Below the pieces are notes generated by a model. It worked only from the letters and a program-made list of their open reading frames with translations, had not been told where the DNA came from and made no database searches. A program made the position numbers and the translations under genes. Positions 1 through 5,507 of a stretch of DNA of 5,507 nt are shown piece by piece. The number at the start of each line of letters is the position of its first letter. Positions within the stretch are counted from its first letter, which is position 1. The stretch comes from Fimbriiglobus sp. (GTDB taxonomy: Bacteria; Planctomycetota; Planctomycetia; Gemmatales; Gemmataceae), in the NCBI GenBank assembly GCA_025352585.1, contig JANXTD010000760.1, forward strand, positions 1-5,507, given 5' to 3'.

Positions 1-678
1 CAGAATGCCGCGGTCGTGGGCGTACTGCAAGGCGTCCGCCAGTGCTGCGCCGACCCAGGCGACCGCGTCCGCGAGGGGGCCGGCGGCGAAGCGGACGTCC
101 GCGTCGGCGAGGGTGCGGCCGCCGAAGTCGGGGAGGCACAGCCCGCGCAGGCCGCGCTCGGGGAAGTCCGCGACGGCGTACAGCGGCACGATGTTCGCGT
201 GCTGGAGGCGCGCCAGGGACAGGTGCTCGACGCCGCTGTCGGGGCTGACCTTCAAGACGACGGGCCGGTCGGCCAGCCGCGGCTGGGTCGCCCGGAAGAC
301 GCGCGACTGCGCCCCGCGGCCGAGTTCCGCGCCGAGCAGGAAGTCGCCCAACGTCTCGCCCGGCGACGGGAAGACCGGCGCGGCGAGCCGGCCGCCGAGG
401 AGCCGCTGGCACTCGAGCAGCGCCCGGACCTGCGGCCGCCGGCCGGGGAAGCGGGCGTCGAGTTCGTCGAGCGTCGCCGGACGGGCGTGCTCCTCGCGCA
501 AGGCCAACTCCTCGGCGAGGAGTTCCAGCACGGCGTCGGGCCGCGCGGCCAAGTGTGGGTGCCGGGCCAAGGCGTCCTCGACCCCGACGAAGTCGCCGGC
601 CGCCCACCGCGCCGCCATGTCGTCGGCGCACCGCGCGACGAGCGACGCGGCCACCGACTCGGACGCGGCCGGGGTCAT
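1..678 (-). CDS. Ser/Thr protein kinase, N-terminal part (gene runs off the left edge)
   Basis: Translating the minus strand from the ATG at 678-676 gives 226 uninterrupted codons to base 1. Residues 1-105 are an Ala/Leu/Glu-rich helical lead-in with no domain I recognise. A protein kinase fold starts near residue 111: the glycine-rich loop is LGRGAQSRVF (119-128), the ATP-anchoring lysine is Lys143 in VVLKV, the likely helix-C glutamate is Glu151, and HANIVPLYAV (160-169) follows. The window ends at ALQYAHDRGIL, directly before where the HRD catalytic loop should be, so catalytic competence cannot be judged here. The stretch between Lys143 and HANIV is about a dozen residues shorter than in typical Hanks-type kinases; from memory this is a trait of a planctomycete kinase subgroup. 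The start codon overlaps the sigma-factor stop as ATGA, which fixes the start and implies translational coupling. By family it phosphorylates Ser/Thr of unknown targets. It may transmit a signal to, or be controlled with, the adjacent sigma factor (inference). Confidence 0.9.
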   Translation of the reverse strand, partial: MTPAASESVAASLVARCADDMAARWAAGDFVGVEDALARHPHLAARPDAVLELLAEELALREEHARPATLDELDARFPGRRPQVRALLECQRLLGGRLAAPVFPSPGETLGDFLLGAELGRGAQSRVFRATQPRLADRPVVLKVSPDSGVEHLSLARLQHANIVPLYAVADFPERGLRGLCLPDFGGRTLADADVRFAAGPLADAVAWVGAALADALQYAHDRGIL

Positions 679-1289
679 TCGTCACCGGCGGCGTCGAGGT
701 CGCCGGCCGGGCACTCGGTCAGCGCGAGTTGTTGCGCCAGGCGGCGGAGCACGCGGCGGACGCTGCCCTCGTGCAGCCCCGTCCGCGCGGCGATCTCGTC
801 GAGCTTCAGGCCGTCGCGGCGGAGGTGCAGGATGGCGAGGTGCTCGGGCGGGCAGAGTGCGACGAGCCGCCCCCAGGTCTCGGCGGCCTGCGCGACCTCG
901 CTGGCCGGCGGGTAGCGGCTCGGGCCGGCCGCGACCGGCTCGTCGTCGCCGAGGCAGCGCACCGGGGTCGCGGGGTCTTCCTTGCGGATGCGGCTGATGA
1001 GCCGGCGGCGCGCGATCGTGGCCAGCAGCCCGCGGACCCGCGCCTCGTCGCCGAGCGGCCAGCCGTCGCGGCCGAGTTGCCGCACGACCTGGACCCAGAC
1101 CGACTGCACCACGTCGCTGGGGTCGAAGCGGGCGCGCAGCCGGTCCGAGAGTTGCCGTCGGACTACCGCGCGGAGGTAAGGCGAGTACGCCTCGAAAAGT
1201 GCCTCGGCCGCCTCCAACTCGTTGGGGCGGAGTTGGCCCAGGGCGTCGCGGAGTTCGGGGGCCGGGCGGTCGCGGTCAGTCGCGGGCAT
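675..1289 (-). CDS. ECF-type RNA polymerase sigma factor (sigma-70 family, planctomycete type)
   Basis: This 204-residue protein directs RNA polymerase to a specific promoter set. Sigma region 2 spans about residues 28-103: the helix FEAYSPYLRAVVRRQL, then the typical DPSDVVQSVW core (56-65), then RVRGLLATIARRRLISRIRKE (84-104), which matches the region 2.3/2.4 pattern. A polar linker follows (105-133). Region 4 (about 136-190) reads LCPPEHLAILHLRRDGLKLD and continues as a helix-turn-helix, EIAARTGLHEGSVRRVLRRL, for -35 recognition. There is no region 1.1 or region 3, as expected for ECF factors. I chose the ATG at 1289 because a run of seven G lies 5 bases upstream; the reading frame stays open further upstream, but that part overlaps the preceding gene and does not look like protein. 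The gene overlaps the upstream gene by 14 bp and the downstream kinase by 4 bp. No separate anti-sigma gene is visible; the kinase or the upstream unknown protein may fill that role (inference). Confidence 0.92.
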   Translation of the reverse strand: MPATDRDRPAPELRDALGQLRPNELEAAEALFEAYSPYLRAVVRRQLSDRLRARFDPSDVVQSVWVQVVRQLGRDGWPLGDEARVRGLLATIARRRLISRIRKEDPATPVRCLGDDEPVAAGPSRYPPASEVAQAAETWGRLVALCPPEHLAILHLRRDGLKLDEIAARTGLHEGSVRRVLRRLAQQLALTECPAGDLDAAGDE

Positions 1290-1950
1290 GGCGACCCCCC
1301 CACGCGGCCAGGGGCGAGCGCGGCCCCGGAGCCGCGGCGGCCCGGTGGCGCTCGGCGGCCCCGCGCGCGGCGTAGCCGGCCCCGCCGAGGGCCGCGGTCG
1401 CCCCGGCCAGCCAGGCGAAGTCGTACGCGGCCGGGTCGGTCGCCTCGCTGTCCGCGGCGGCCTCCAAGTGGCTGAGCAGACCCCGCGCGGCCTGGCCCAG
1501 CGCGTCCAGGCCGAACGGCAACGCCCCGGCGAAGGGCAGGGCGTCCGCGAGGTCGTCGTACCACCGCGCGACCGGCTCCACCGACGCGGGCGACCCGGCC
1601 GGCATCGGGGCGGGCGGCTCGACATCGACCTCGGCTTCCGAGGGCTGGGCCAACCGCGCATCGTGAAACAGGGCGGCGCTGGCCGCCGCGCCGTAGCCGG
1701 CCGCCAAGACGGTCACGCTGGCGTCCGCCGCGGCGCTCGCCACTGCGATGGGGCGGGGGTCGCTCCGCGGGGCCGGTTCGGTGGCCACGCCGGCGGCGCT
1801 GCCGGTCGCTTTCTCCGTCGCCATGAGTGCGGCGATGCCTGACGGCGGTCGCGTGTCCCGCACGAGCGCGGCCGAGGTTCGCGGCGGCGAAACCTGCGTC
1901 AGTTCTGGGGCGGCCGGAGACTTGTCAATGCCGTCCCGCGGGTTCGACAC
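1276..1950 (-). CDS. Ala/Pro-rich hypothetical protein, main (C-terminal) part of a frameshifted gene
   Basis: I do not recognise this protein. As an intact frame it is 224 residues from a GTG at 1950, but that GTG has no Shine-Dalgarno sequence, and protein-like, GC3-rich codons continue upstream of it to about 1983 (RFADVGPLI). I therefore think it is the continuation of the reading frame that starts at 2174 (separate entry), which would give about 299 residues in all. Visible content: a Pro/Ala/Thr-rich, low-complexity first half (1-75); a mildly hydrophobic Ala-rich stretch VTVLAAGYGAAASAALF (79-95); an acidic/Pro-rich spacer; a more structured part with WYDDLADALPF (130-140); and a second Ala/Gly-rich hydrophobic segment, FAWLAGATAALGGAGYAARGA (178-198), which could be a weak membrane helix. 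The last 14 bp overlap the sigma-factor start, so it is the first gene of a sigma/kinase operon. A role in controlling the sigma factor is possible only by context. Confidence 0.7.
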   Translation of the reverse strand: MSNPRDGIDKSPAAPELTQVSPPRTSAALVRDTRPPSGIAALMATEKATGSAAGVATEPAPRSDPRPIAVASAAADASVTVLAAGYGAAASAALFHDARLAQPSEAEVDVEPPAPMPAGSPASVEPVARWYDDLADALPFAGALPFGLDALGQAARGLLSHLEAAADSEATDPAAYDFAWLAGATAALGGAGYAARGAAERHRAAAAPGPRSPLAAWGGRHARD

Positions 1951-2174
1951 GATGAGCGGGCCAACGTCGGCGAACCGCGGTGGGGGGACATGGCCGCGGG
2001 GGCGGTGATCTCGAGCGGCGCGACGGGCGCGCGGTCCTCGCGGCGGGTGTCGGCGAACTCGCGGCCGGCCGGCGCGAAGTTCGGCGACACGGGGGAGTGC
2101 GACGGCAAGCAGCGCTCGGCCATCGGCTCCAGACGCAGCCGCGTGGGGCGGAAGTCAATCACAGTCGCTCCCAT
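1899..2174 (-). pseudogene. N-terminal fragment of the frameshifted hypothetical gene (first gene of the sigma/kinase operon)
   Basis: The minus-strand ATG at 2174-2172 opens a frame beginning MGATVIDFRPTRLRLEP that uses G/C at almost every third position up to the run of six C at 1987-1982. Past that run the same frame turns to codons atypical of this genome (GGT, TCA, TGT, CGA, ACA, AGT) and stops at 1899-1901. The other frame becomes GC3-rich there and runs into the 1276-1950 frame. Adding one C (or a -1 slip) at the run joins them through MSPPPRFADVGPL into one protein of about 299 residues. True coding in this frame is probably only 2174 to about 1983. A GAG 8 bases before the ATG is the only, weak, ribosome-binding signal; the frame is open further upstream to 2324, but that stretch is less protein-like. 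The break may be a sequencing indel, a real mutation or programmed slippage. The N-terminus has no signal peptide and no recognisable domain. Confidence 0.6.
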
Positions 2175-2318
2175 TGCAAAGACTCGGACTCCGGGCACAT
2201 CTTGAACGTCACGCCCAGGCACCCCGCACCGCCGCCCGAATCGGAATTCTCCTTCCCCCGGAGGTCGCGAGAGTTGATCGCAAGCGGGCGCGACTCGCGG
2301 GGAAATTCCGCCCGCTCT

Positions 2319-2346
2319 CATCAATTTTGAACAAATTCCGTTTTAC
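2319..2346. promoter_or_regulatory. AT-rich island in the divergent intergenic region; probable promoter zone
   Basis: The 279 bp between the leftward operon (start 2174) and the peroxidase gene (start 2454) contain no convincing gene. The segment 2319-2346, which includes ATCAATTTTGAACAAATTCC, is clearly AT-richer than its surroundings, as expected for promoter DNA in a very GC-rich genome. TTGAAC at 2327-2332 resembles a -35 box, but no good -10 lies 16-18 bp downstream. On the minus strand CAAAAT could serve as a -10 (four of six matches), without a matching -35. The octamer AAATTCCG occurs at 2303-2310 and again at 2333-2340, 30 bp apart. Direction and sigma dependence are undetermined. 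Confidence 0.3.
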
Positions 2347-2442
2347 CGCGCCCGCAAATCGGCCCCGGCCGCGACTGTCCTGGCAAGTCGCACTTGCCGG
2401 ACCGTCTGGACCCGCGGCAAGCCTCTCGCCCGCACCTCGCCT

Positions 2443-2446
2443 GGAG
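2443..2446 (+). promoter_or_regulatory. Ribosome binding site of the peroxidase gene
   Basis: GGAG lies 7 bases before the ATG at 2454. It decides this start over an in-frame TTG at 2394, which has no such motif and would add 20 residues that do not resemble a planctomycete N-terminus. Confidence 0.7.
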
Positions 2447-2453
2447 ACCGATC

Positions 2454-4490
2454 ATGAACCCGTTCTTGACCCTCGCAAGCCGTCTCGCCAAAGCCCTTGG
2501 CAATGACGCCCGACGGCCGTCCCGGAGTCGCAACCCTCGCACCCGGCTCAGCTTGGACCGGCTCGAAGCCCGCGACGTGCCCGCCGCGTCCCTCGTGCGG
2601 TCGCTCGACGGCAGCGGTAACAACTTGACGAACCCCGCCTGGGGCCAGTCCGGGACCGACTTCCTCCGCCTCGCCCCCGCCGCCTATGCCGACGGCATCT
2701 CGACACCAGCCGGGGCCGACCGGCCCAGCGCTCGGGCCGTCAGCAACGCCGTCTCGGACCAGACCGGCACCACCAGCAGCAACGACCGGCAGATGTCGGC
2801 CTTCGTCTACGCCTGGGGCCAGTTCATCGACCACGACATCGACCTGACGCCGACCGGGACGACCGAGCGCCTGCCGATCGCCGTGCCGACGGGCGACCCG
2901 TCGTTCGACCCCGCCGGCACCGGGACCAAGACGATCAGCATGAAACGCTCGACCTTCGACCTGGCCACCGGCACGAGTGCCGCCAACCCGCGGCAGCAGG
3001 TCAACGCCACCTCGGCGTACCTCGACGGCTCGATGGTCTACGGCTCGGACGCGGCGACGGCGGCCAGCCTGCGCACCCTCACCGGCGGCCGCCTCAAGAC
3101 GAGTGCCGGCAACTTGCTGCCGACCGACGCGGCGGGGAACTACCTCGCCGGCGACAGCCGCGTCAACGAGAACCCGGAGCTGACGAGTTTGCAGACGGTC
3201 TTTTTACGCGAGCACAACCGTATCGCCGGCCAAGTCGCGGCGGCCGACCCCCGGCTGACCGACGAGCAGGTCTACCAGCAGGCCCGCGCCCGCGTCGTCG
3301 GGGAGATCGAGTCGATCACCGTCAACGAGTGGCTGCCCGCGCTAATGGGCCGCGGCCTGAACCCCTACGCCGGCTACAACCCAGGGGCGAACGCCGGCGT
3401 CGCCAACGAGTTCGCCACCGCCGGCTACCGCTTCGGCCACAGCCTCCTTGTGGACGACATCCAGTTCCTCGGCAACGACGGCACCCCTGTCGCGCCGGGC
3501 GTCGCGCTGAAGGACGCCTTCAACAACCCGGCCCTCGTCGCCGCCCACGGCATCGACCCGCTGTTGAAGTACCTCGCGTCCGACCCGACCAACGAGGTGG
3601 ACACCAAGGTCGTCGATAGCGTCCGCAACTTCCTGTTCGGCGCGCCCGGCGCGGGCGGCTTCGACCTGGCGAGCCTGAACATCCAGCGCGGCCGCGACCA
3701 CGGCCTGGCCGACTACAACACGACCCGCGCCGCCTACGGCCTGCCGAGGGTGACGAGCTTCGCCCAGATCACCTCTGACGTGGCGATGCAAGCCAAGCTC
3801 CAGCAGCTTTACGGCACCGTGAACAAGATCGACCTGTGGGTCGGCGTGCTGGCCGAGGACCACACCCCCGGCAGCAGCGTCGGCGCGACCGACCGGGCCA
3901 TCCTCATGGACCAGTTCAGCCGGCTGCGCAACGGCGACCGCTTCTGGTACGAGAACGCCTTCAGCGGCCCGGCCCTCGACGCCCTGAACCGCACGCACCT
4001 GACCGAGGTGATCCAGCGCAACACCGCGCTGACGAGCCTGCAACCGAACGCCTTCTTCTTCAAGGTGGACGTCTCCGGCACCGCCTTCGGCGACGGCAAC
4101 CGCGACGGCCGGCGGCAATCGACCGAAGCGGGCCTGCCGGGGGTCACCGTGACCCTGCGCGACTCCGACGGCCTGGTCGTGGCGACGACGACGACCGGCC
4201 CGCGCGGCGACTTCCACTTCGGCGTCGCCGAGGGGCTGCGCACCGGCGTCTACACGGTCGAGCAGACCCTGCCGGCGGGGGCGACCGCGACCTCGCCGAC
4301 GACCCGCACCGTGACGATCACCGGCGGCGACAAGTCCGCCGTGGCCGACTTCGGCTCGGTCCGCGTCGGCGGCAACCCCCCGCCGCGCCCGGCCGGCCCC
4401 GCCGTGCCCGGAGCCGCGCCGGACTTCCAGCCGCTTCCCGGCGCTCCGCGGCCCGGTCAGCCGGTCATCGCCCCCAAGCCGGTTCGGTGA
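2454..4490 (+). CDS. Secreted animal-type haem peroxidase with C-terminal SdrD-B-like domain
   Basis: This 678-residue protein belongs to the myeloperoxidase/peroxinectin-like superfamily, which oxidises halides or organic donors with hydrogen peroxide. The N-terminus holds RLSLDRLEARDVPA, the short motif found on many planctomycete extracellular proteins, rather than a classical signal peptide. The peroxidase domain spans about 45-525. The distal motif WGQFIDHDID gives Gln123, Asp126 (haem ester), His127 (distal base) and Asp128 (calcium). A calcium loop holds Ser187, Tyr189, Asp191 and Ser193. RVNENPELTS gives the catalytic Arg236 and Glu239 (second haem ester). The proximal His329 is in YRFGHSLL, and its Asn partner is 409 in LNIQRGRDHGL. 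Myeloperoxidase's sulfonium-forming Met is replaced by Asn240, so two ester links rather than three haem bonds are expected (family knowledge). Residues 540-636 (GTAFGDGNRDG onward, with GLPGVTVTL) look like a calcium-binding SdrD-B/Cna-B-type beta domain, followed by a Pro-rich tail (637-678). It likely acts outside the cytoplasm. Its substrate is unknown. Confidence 0.93.
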   Translation: MNPFLTLASRLAKALGNDARRPSRSRNPRTRLSLDRLEARDVPAASLVRSLDGSGNNLTNPAWGQSGTDFLRLAPAAYADGISTPAGADRPSARAVSNAVSDQTGTTSSNDRQMSAFVYAWGQFIDHDIDLTPTGTTERLPIAVPTGDPSFDPAGTGTKTISMKRSTFDLATGTSAANPRQQVNATSAYLDGSMVYGSDAATAASLRTLTGGRLKTSAGNLLPTDAAGNYLAGDSRVNENPELTSLQTVFLREHNRIAGQVAAADPRLTDEQVYQQARARVVGEIESITVNEWLPALMGRGLNPYAGYNPGANAGVANEFATAGYRFGHSLLVDDIQFLGNDGTPVAPGVALKDAFNNPALVAAHGIDPLLKYLASDPTNEVDTKVVDSVRNFLFGAPGAGGFDLASLNIQRGRDHGLADYNTTRAAYGLPRVTSFAQITSDVAMQAKLQQLYGTVNKIDLWVGVLAEDHTPGSSVGATDRAILMDQFSRLRNGDRFWYENAFSGPALDALNRTHLTEVIQRNTALTSLQPNAFFFKVDVSGTAFGDGNRDGRRQSTEAGLPGVTVTLRDSDGLVVATTTTGPRGDFHFGVAEGLRTGVYTVEQTLPAGATATSPTTRTVTITGGDKSAVADFGSVRVGGNPPPRPAGPAVPGAAPDFQPLPGAPRPGQPVIAPKPVR

Positions 4491-4550
4491 CCGGACGGTT
4501 TCCGCGCGTTGGCCTCGACAGCCGGCGGCGGTCGGGGTATGGCCGGCGGC

Positions 4551-5249
4551 ATGAAACGCACCCTCCTCGCCGGCCCCCTCGCGTTCCTGGTCGCGCTCGC
4601 CGCTGGTTGCGCGCCGGAAGACTTGCTGCACCGCGGGGCCGTCGCCAACAAGGCGATCGACACGTCGGCCTACCCGGCGGCCCGGCCCGAGGCGTCGGCC
4701 CGCGTCCACGAACTCGGCGAGGCGCTCGTCGGGCAGAACCCGTTCCTCGGCGTGTCGACGGTCTTCTACGTCGTCGGCCGCAAGGAGCCGGAGGTTTACC
4801 ACGCCGACGGCAACGGGCTGCTCGTCACCGAGGGCCTCGTCGATGCTTGCCGCAGCGACGACGAACTCTCGGCGGTGCTCGCGCTGGAACTCGGCCGGAT
4901 GAGCGCGGAGGCCCGCACCTCGAAGCGGCTGCGCCTCTCGGACGCCCCGGTCACGCCGGCCGGCAGTGCAGCGAACGGCTCGCCGGGCAGCGGTCCGGAC
5001 GACGTGCAACTCCGCACCGAGGCGATCTTCGAGCAGTCGAATTCGTCGAAGGCCGGCCCCAAGAAGCCGCCCGCCAACGAGGACGCCGCCGCCATCGCCG
5101 CGGAGATCTTGCAGAACGCCAATGTCGATCGCAAGCACCTCGCCGTGGCCCGCACGCTGTTGGCGGAGTCGCGGCGCGGCACGCCGATCGCCGACCAGAT
5201 GAACCCCAAGCCGGTGCCGCCGCGGTGGTCGCGCGGCTCCAACGACTGA
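4551..5249 (+). CDS. Lipoprotein resembling M48 metallopeptidase, catalytic HExxH lost
   Basis: This 232-residue protein starts MKRTLLAGPLAFLVALAAGC, a clear lipoprotein signal peptide with lipobox LAAGC and Cys20 as the lipidated residue. The ATG at 4551 is chosen because Lys-Arg then directly precedes the hydrophobic core; an in-frame ATG at 4539 would add only MAGG. Residues about 52-122 follow the M48 (Ste24/HtpX/BepA-like) pattern: VHELGEALVGQNPF, then FYVV, then the strand/turn DGNGLLVTEGLVDAC, then DDELSAVLALELGRMSAEA. In active M48 enzymes the last part reads AVLAHEIGH. Here the two zinc His are Leu112 and Arg116 and only Glu113 remains. A low-complexity Ser/Pro/Gly insert (130-177) and a helical tail (AAAIAAEILQNANVD onward) resemble the later ExD helix, but no Asp/Glu zinc ligand can be placed. 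It is probably a non-catalytic envelope protein. The family call is moderate; the lipoprotein call is strong. It lies 60 bp after the peroxidase gene and is possibly co-transcribed. Confidence 0.75.
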   Translation: MKRTLLAGPLAFLVALAAGCAPEDLLHRGAVANKAIDTSAYPAARPEASARVHELGEALVGQNPFLGVSTVFYVVGRKEPEVYHADGNGLLVTEGLVDACRSDDELSAVLALELGRMSAEARTSKRLRLSDAPVTPAGSAANGSPGSGPDDVQLRTEAIFEQSNSSKAGPKKPPANEDAAAIAAEILQNANVDRKHLAVARTLLAESRRGTPIADQMNPKPVPPRWSRGSND

Positions 5250-5277
5250 CGGGACGGCCGGGGAAACTTCCGTAGGA

Positions 5278-5325
5278 TTGCACTGAGTGCGCTTGCAACG
5301 TCGCGTCGCGTCGCTACTTTTGCAA
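5278..5325. repeat. Repeated TTGCAA motifs and a TCGCG tandem repeat in an intergenic region
   Basis: The palindromic hexamer TTGCAA occurs at 5293-5298 and 5320-5325, with a near copy TTGCAC at 5278-5283. TTGCA (5278-5282) and TGCAA (5294-5298) form an inverted repeat around an 11-base loop. Between the two full copies is a 5-bp tandem repeat, TCGCGTCGCGTCGC (5301-5314). The block sits 42-89 bp upstream of the next gene start, a reasonable operator or promoter position, and TTGCAA 5293-5298 followed after 16 bp by TACTTT 5315-5320 is a poor sigma-70-like promoter match. Function is speculative. Confidence 0.35.
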
Positions 5326-5366
5326 GAACCTTTAGGAAGTCCTCCCCCCTCCCAGAGCTTGCCGCC

Positions 5367-5507
5367 ATGTCCCGCCTCCTGCGATTCGCCCCAACGGTCC
5401 TCCTGGCGGCGCTCGCCGCCGCGGTCCCCGCCTGCTCCTCGAGCAGCGGCAAGCCGAAGGTCGCGGTCGTCACCAACTGCACCGCCGAGTTCTGGTCGAT
5501 CGCCGAG
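5367..5507 (+). CDS. Lipoprotein, probable sugar-type ABC transporter substrate-binding protein (N-terminus only)
   Basis: Forty-seven codons are present before the window ends. The first 22 residues are a lipoprotein signal peptide: MSRLLR, then a hydrophobic Ala/Leu stretch ending in VPAC, with Cys23 as the lipid anchor. A short Ser/Gly linker follows, and then KPKVAVVTNCTAEFWSIAE. A first beta strand of the form KVAVVTN followed by xxxFWxxAExG is characteristic of the periplasmic-binding-protein/LacI-like sugar-binding family (ribose/xylose type), so a role in solute capture outside the membrane is likely. The ligand and any permease or ATPase partners lie outside the window. The start is the first ATG after a gap without coding character; no strong Shine-Dalgarno is seen (only AGAG 9 bases upstream). 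The 117-bp gap before it suggests its own promoter rather than read-through from the preceding lipoprotein gene. Confidence 0.72.
   Translation, partial: MSRLLRFAPTVLLAALAAAVPACSSSSGKPKVAVVTNCTAEFWSIAE

Noticed and set aside
1290..1661. An extended sigma-factor start at 1661 (328 residues)
   Set aside because: The extra N-terminal part is Arg/Pro/Ser-rich and lies out of frame within the upstream gene. The ATG at 1289 has a strong G-rich Shine-Dalgarno sequence and gives a normal ECF length.
5..1842. Several plus-strand open frames (for example 5-997, 16-915, 555-1475, 1222-1842) opposite the sigma/kinase operon
   Set aside because: Their translations are Arg/Ala/Gly/Pro-rich shadows of the minus-strand kinase, sigma factor and hypothetical gene, which show real motifs.
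2394..2453. An extended peroxidase start at the TTG at 2394
   Set aside because: No ribosome binding site precedes it, while the ATG at 2454 has GGAG at 7-base spacing and gives a typical planctomycete secreted-protein N-terminus.
3200..3206. CTTTTTA inside the peroxidase gene as a -1 slippery site, with a rare TTA leucine codon
   Set aside because: In the zero frame the codons are GTC TTT TTA, so the preceding base is C and the X-XXY-YYZ pattern fails. The frame continues correctly through conserved LREHN. The TTA codon is unusual in this GC-rich gene, but one codon is weak evidence of anything.
4479..4494. Inverted repeat CCGGT/ACCGG around the peroxidase stop codon as a transcription terminator
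   Set aside because: The stem is only 5 bp with a 6-base loop, it overlaps the stop codon, and no T tract follows. Short GC stems are common by chance here.
3342..5138. A 598-codon open frame on the minus strand across the peroxidase and lipoprotein genes
   Set aside because: It is antisense to two genes with clear protein families. Long antisense frames are expected where the third position is almost always G or C. Its translation is low-complexity Arg/Ala/Gly/Val with no recognisable domain.
3836..5275. A 479-codon plus-strand frame overlapping the end of the peroxidase gene and the whole lipoprotein gene
   Set aside because: It is out of frame with both genes and its translation is an Arg/Pro/Ala-rich low-complexity string. 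The peroxidase C-terminus and the lipoprotein signal peptide are convincing in their own frames.

Overview
The window comes from a very GC-rich bacterium with a strong G/C bias at third codon positions. It most likely belongs to the Planctomycetota, and a Gemmata-like lineage is my best guess. Three things point there: a small sigma-70/ECF factor overlapping a Ser/Thr kinase gene; a secreted protein whose N-terminus carries the short Arg-rich motif RLSLDRLEARDVPA seen on many planctomycete extracellular proteins; and a bacterial animal-type haem peroxidase fused to an SdrD-B-like domain. The assignment is inferred from protein character, since there is no rRNA in the window.

Left part (1-2174, minus strand). 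This is a tight operon read right to left. The first gene is an Ala/Pro-rich protein of unknown function (2174 to 1276) that appears split by a -1 frameshift at a run of six C. The second is an ECF-type sigma factor (1289-675). The third is a Ser/Thr protein kinase (678 to beyond base 1) that leaves the window just before its catalytic loop. The sigma gene overlaps its upstream neighbour by 14 bp and the kinase by 4 bp (ATGA), so the three are probably translationally coupled and form one signalling module.

Centre (2175-2453). A divergent intergenic region with an AT-richer island and a short direct repeat probably carries promoters for both directions. No strong consensus promoter can be read.

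Right part (2454-5507, plus strand). A 678-residue secreted animal-type (myeloperoxidase-like) haem peroxidase has its key active-site residues intact and a C-terminal SdrD-B-like domain followed by a Pro-rich tail. After 60 bp comes a 232-residue lipoprotein that resembles the M48 metallopeptidase fold but lacks both zinc-binding histidines of HExxH, so it looks like a pseudo-peptidase. After a 117-bp gap with repeated TTGCAA motifs comes the start of a second lipoprotein that looks like a sugar-type periplasmic substrate-binding protein, cut by the window end.

The right-hand genes share an envelope or extracellular theme. No RNA gene, mobile element or CRISPR array was seen. The points most worth a second look are the frameshifted first gene of the sigma/kinase operon and the degenerate M48-like lipoprotein next to the peroxidase.
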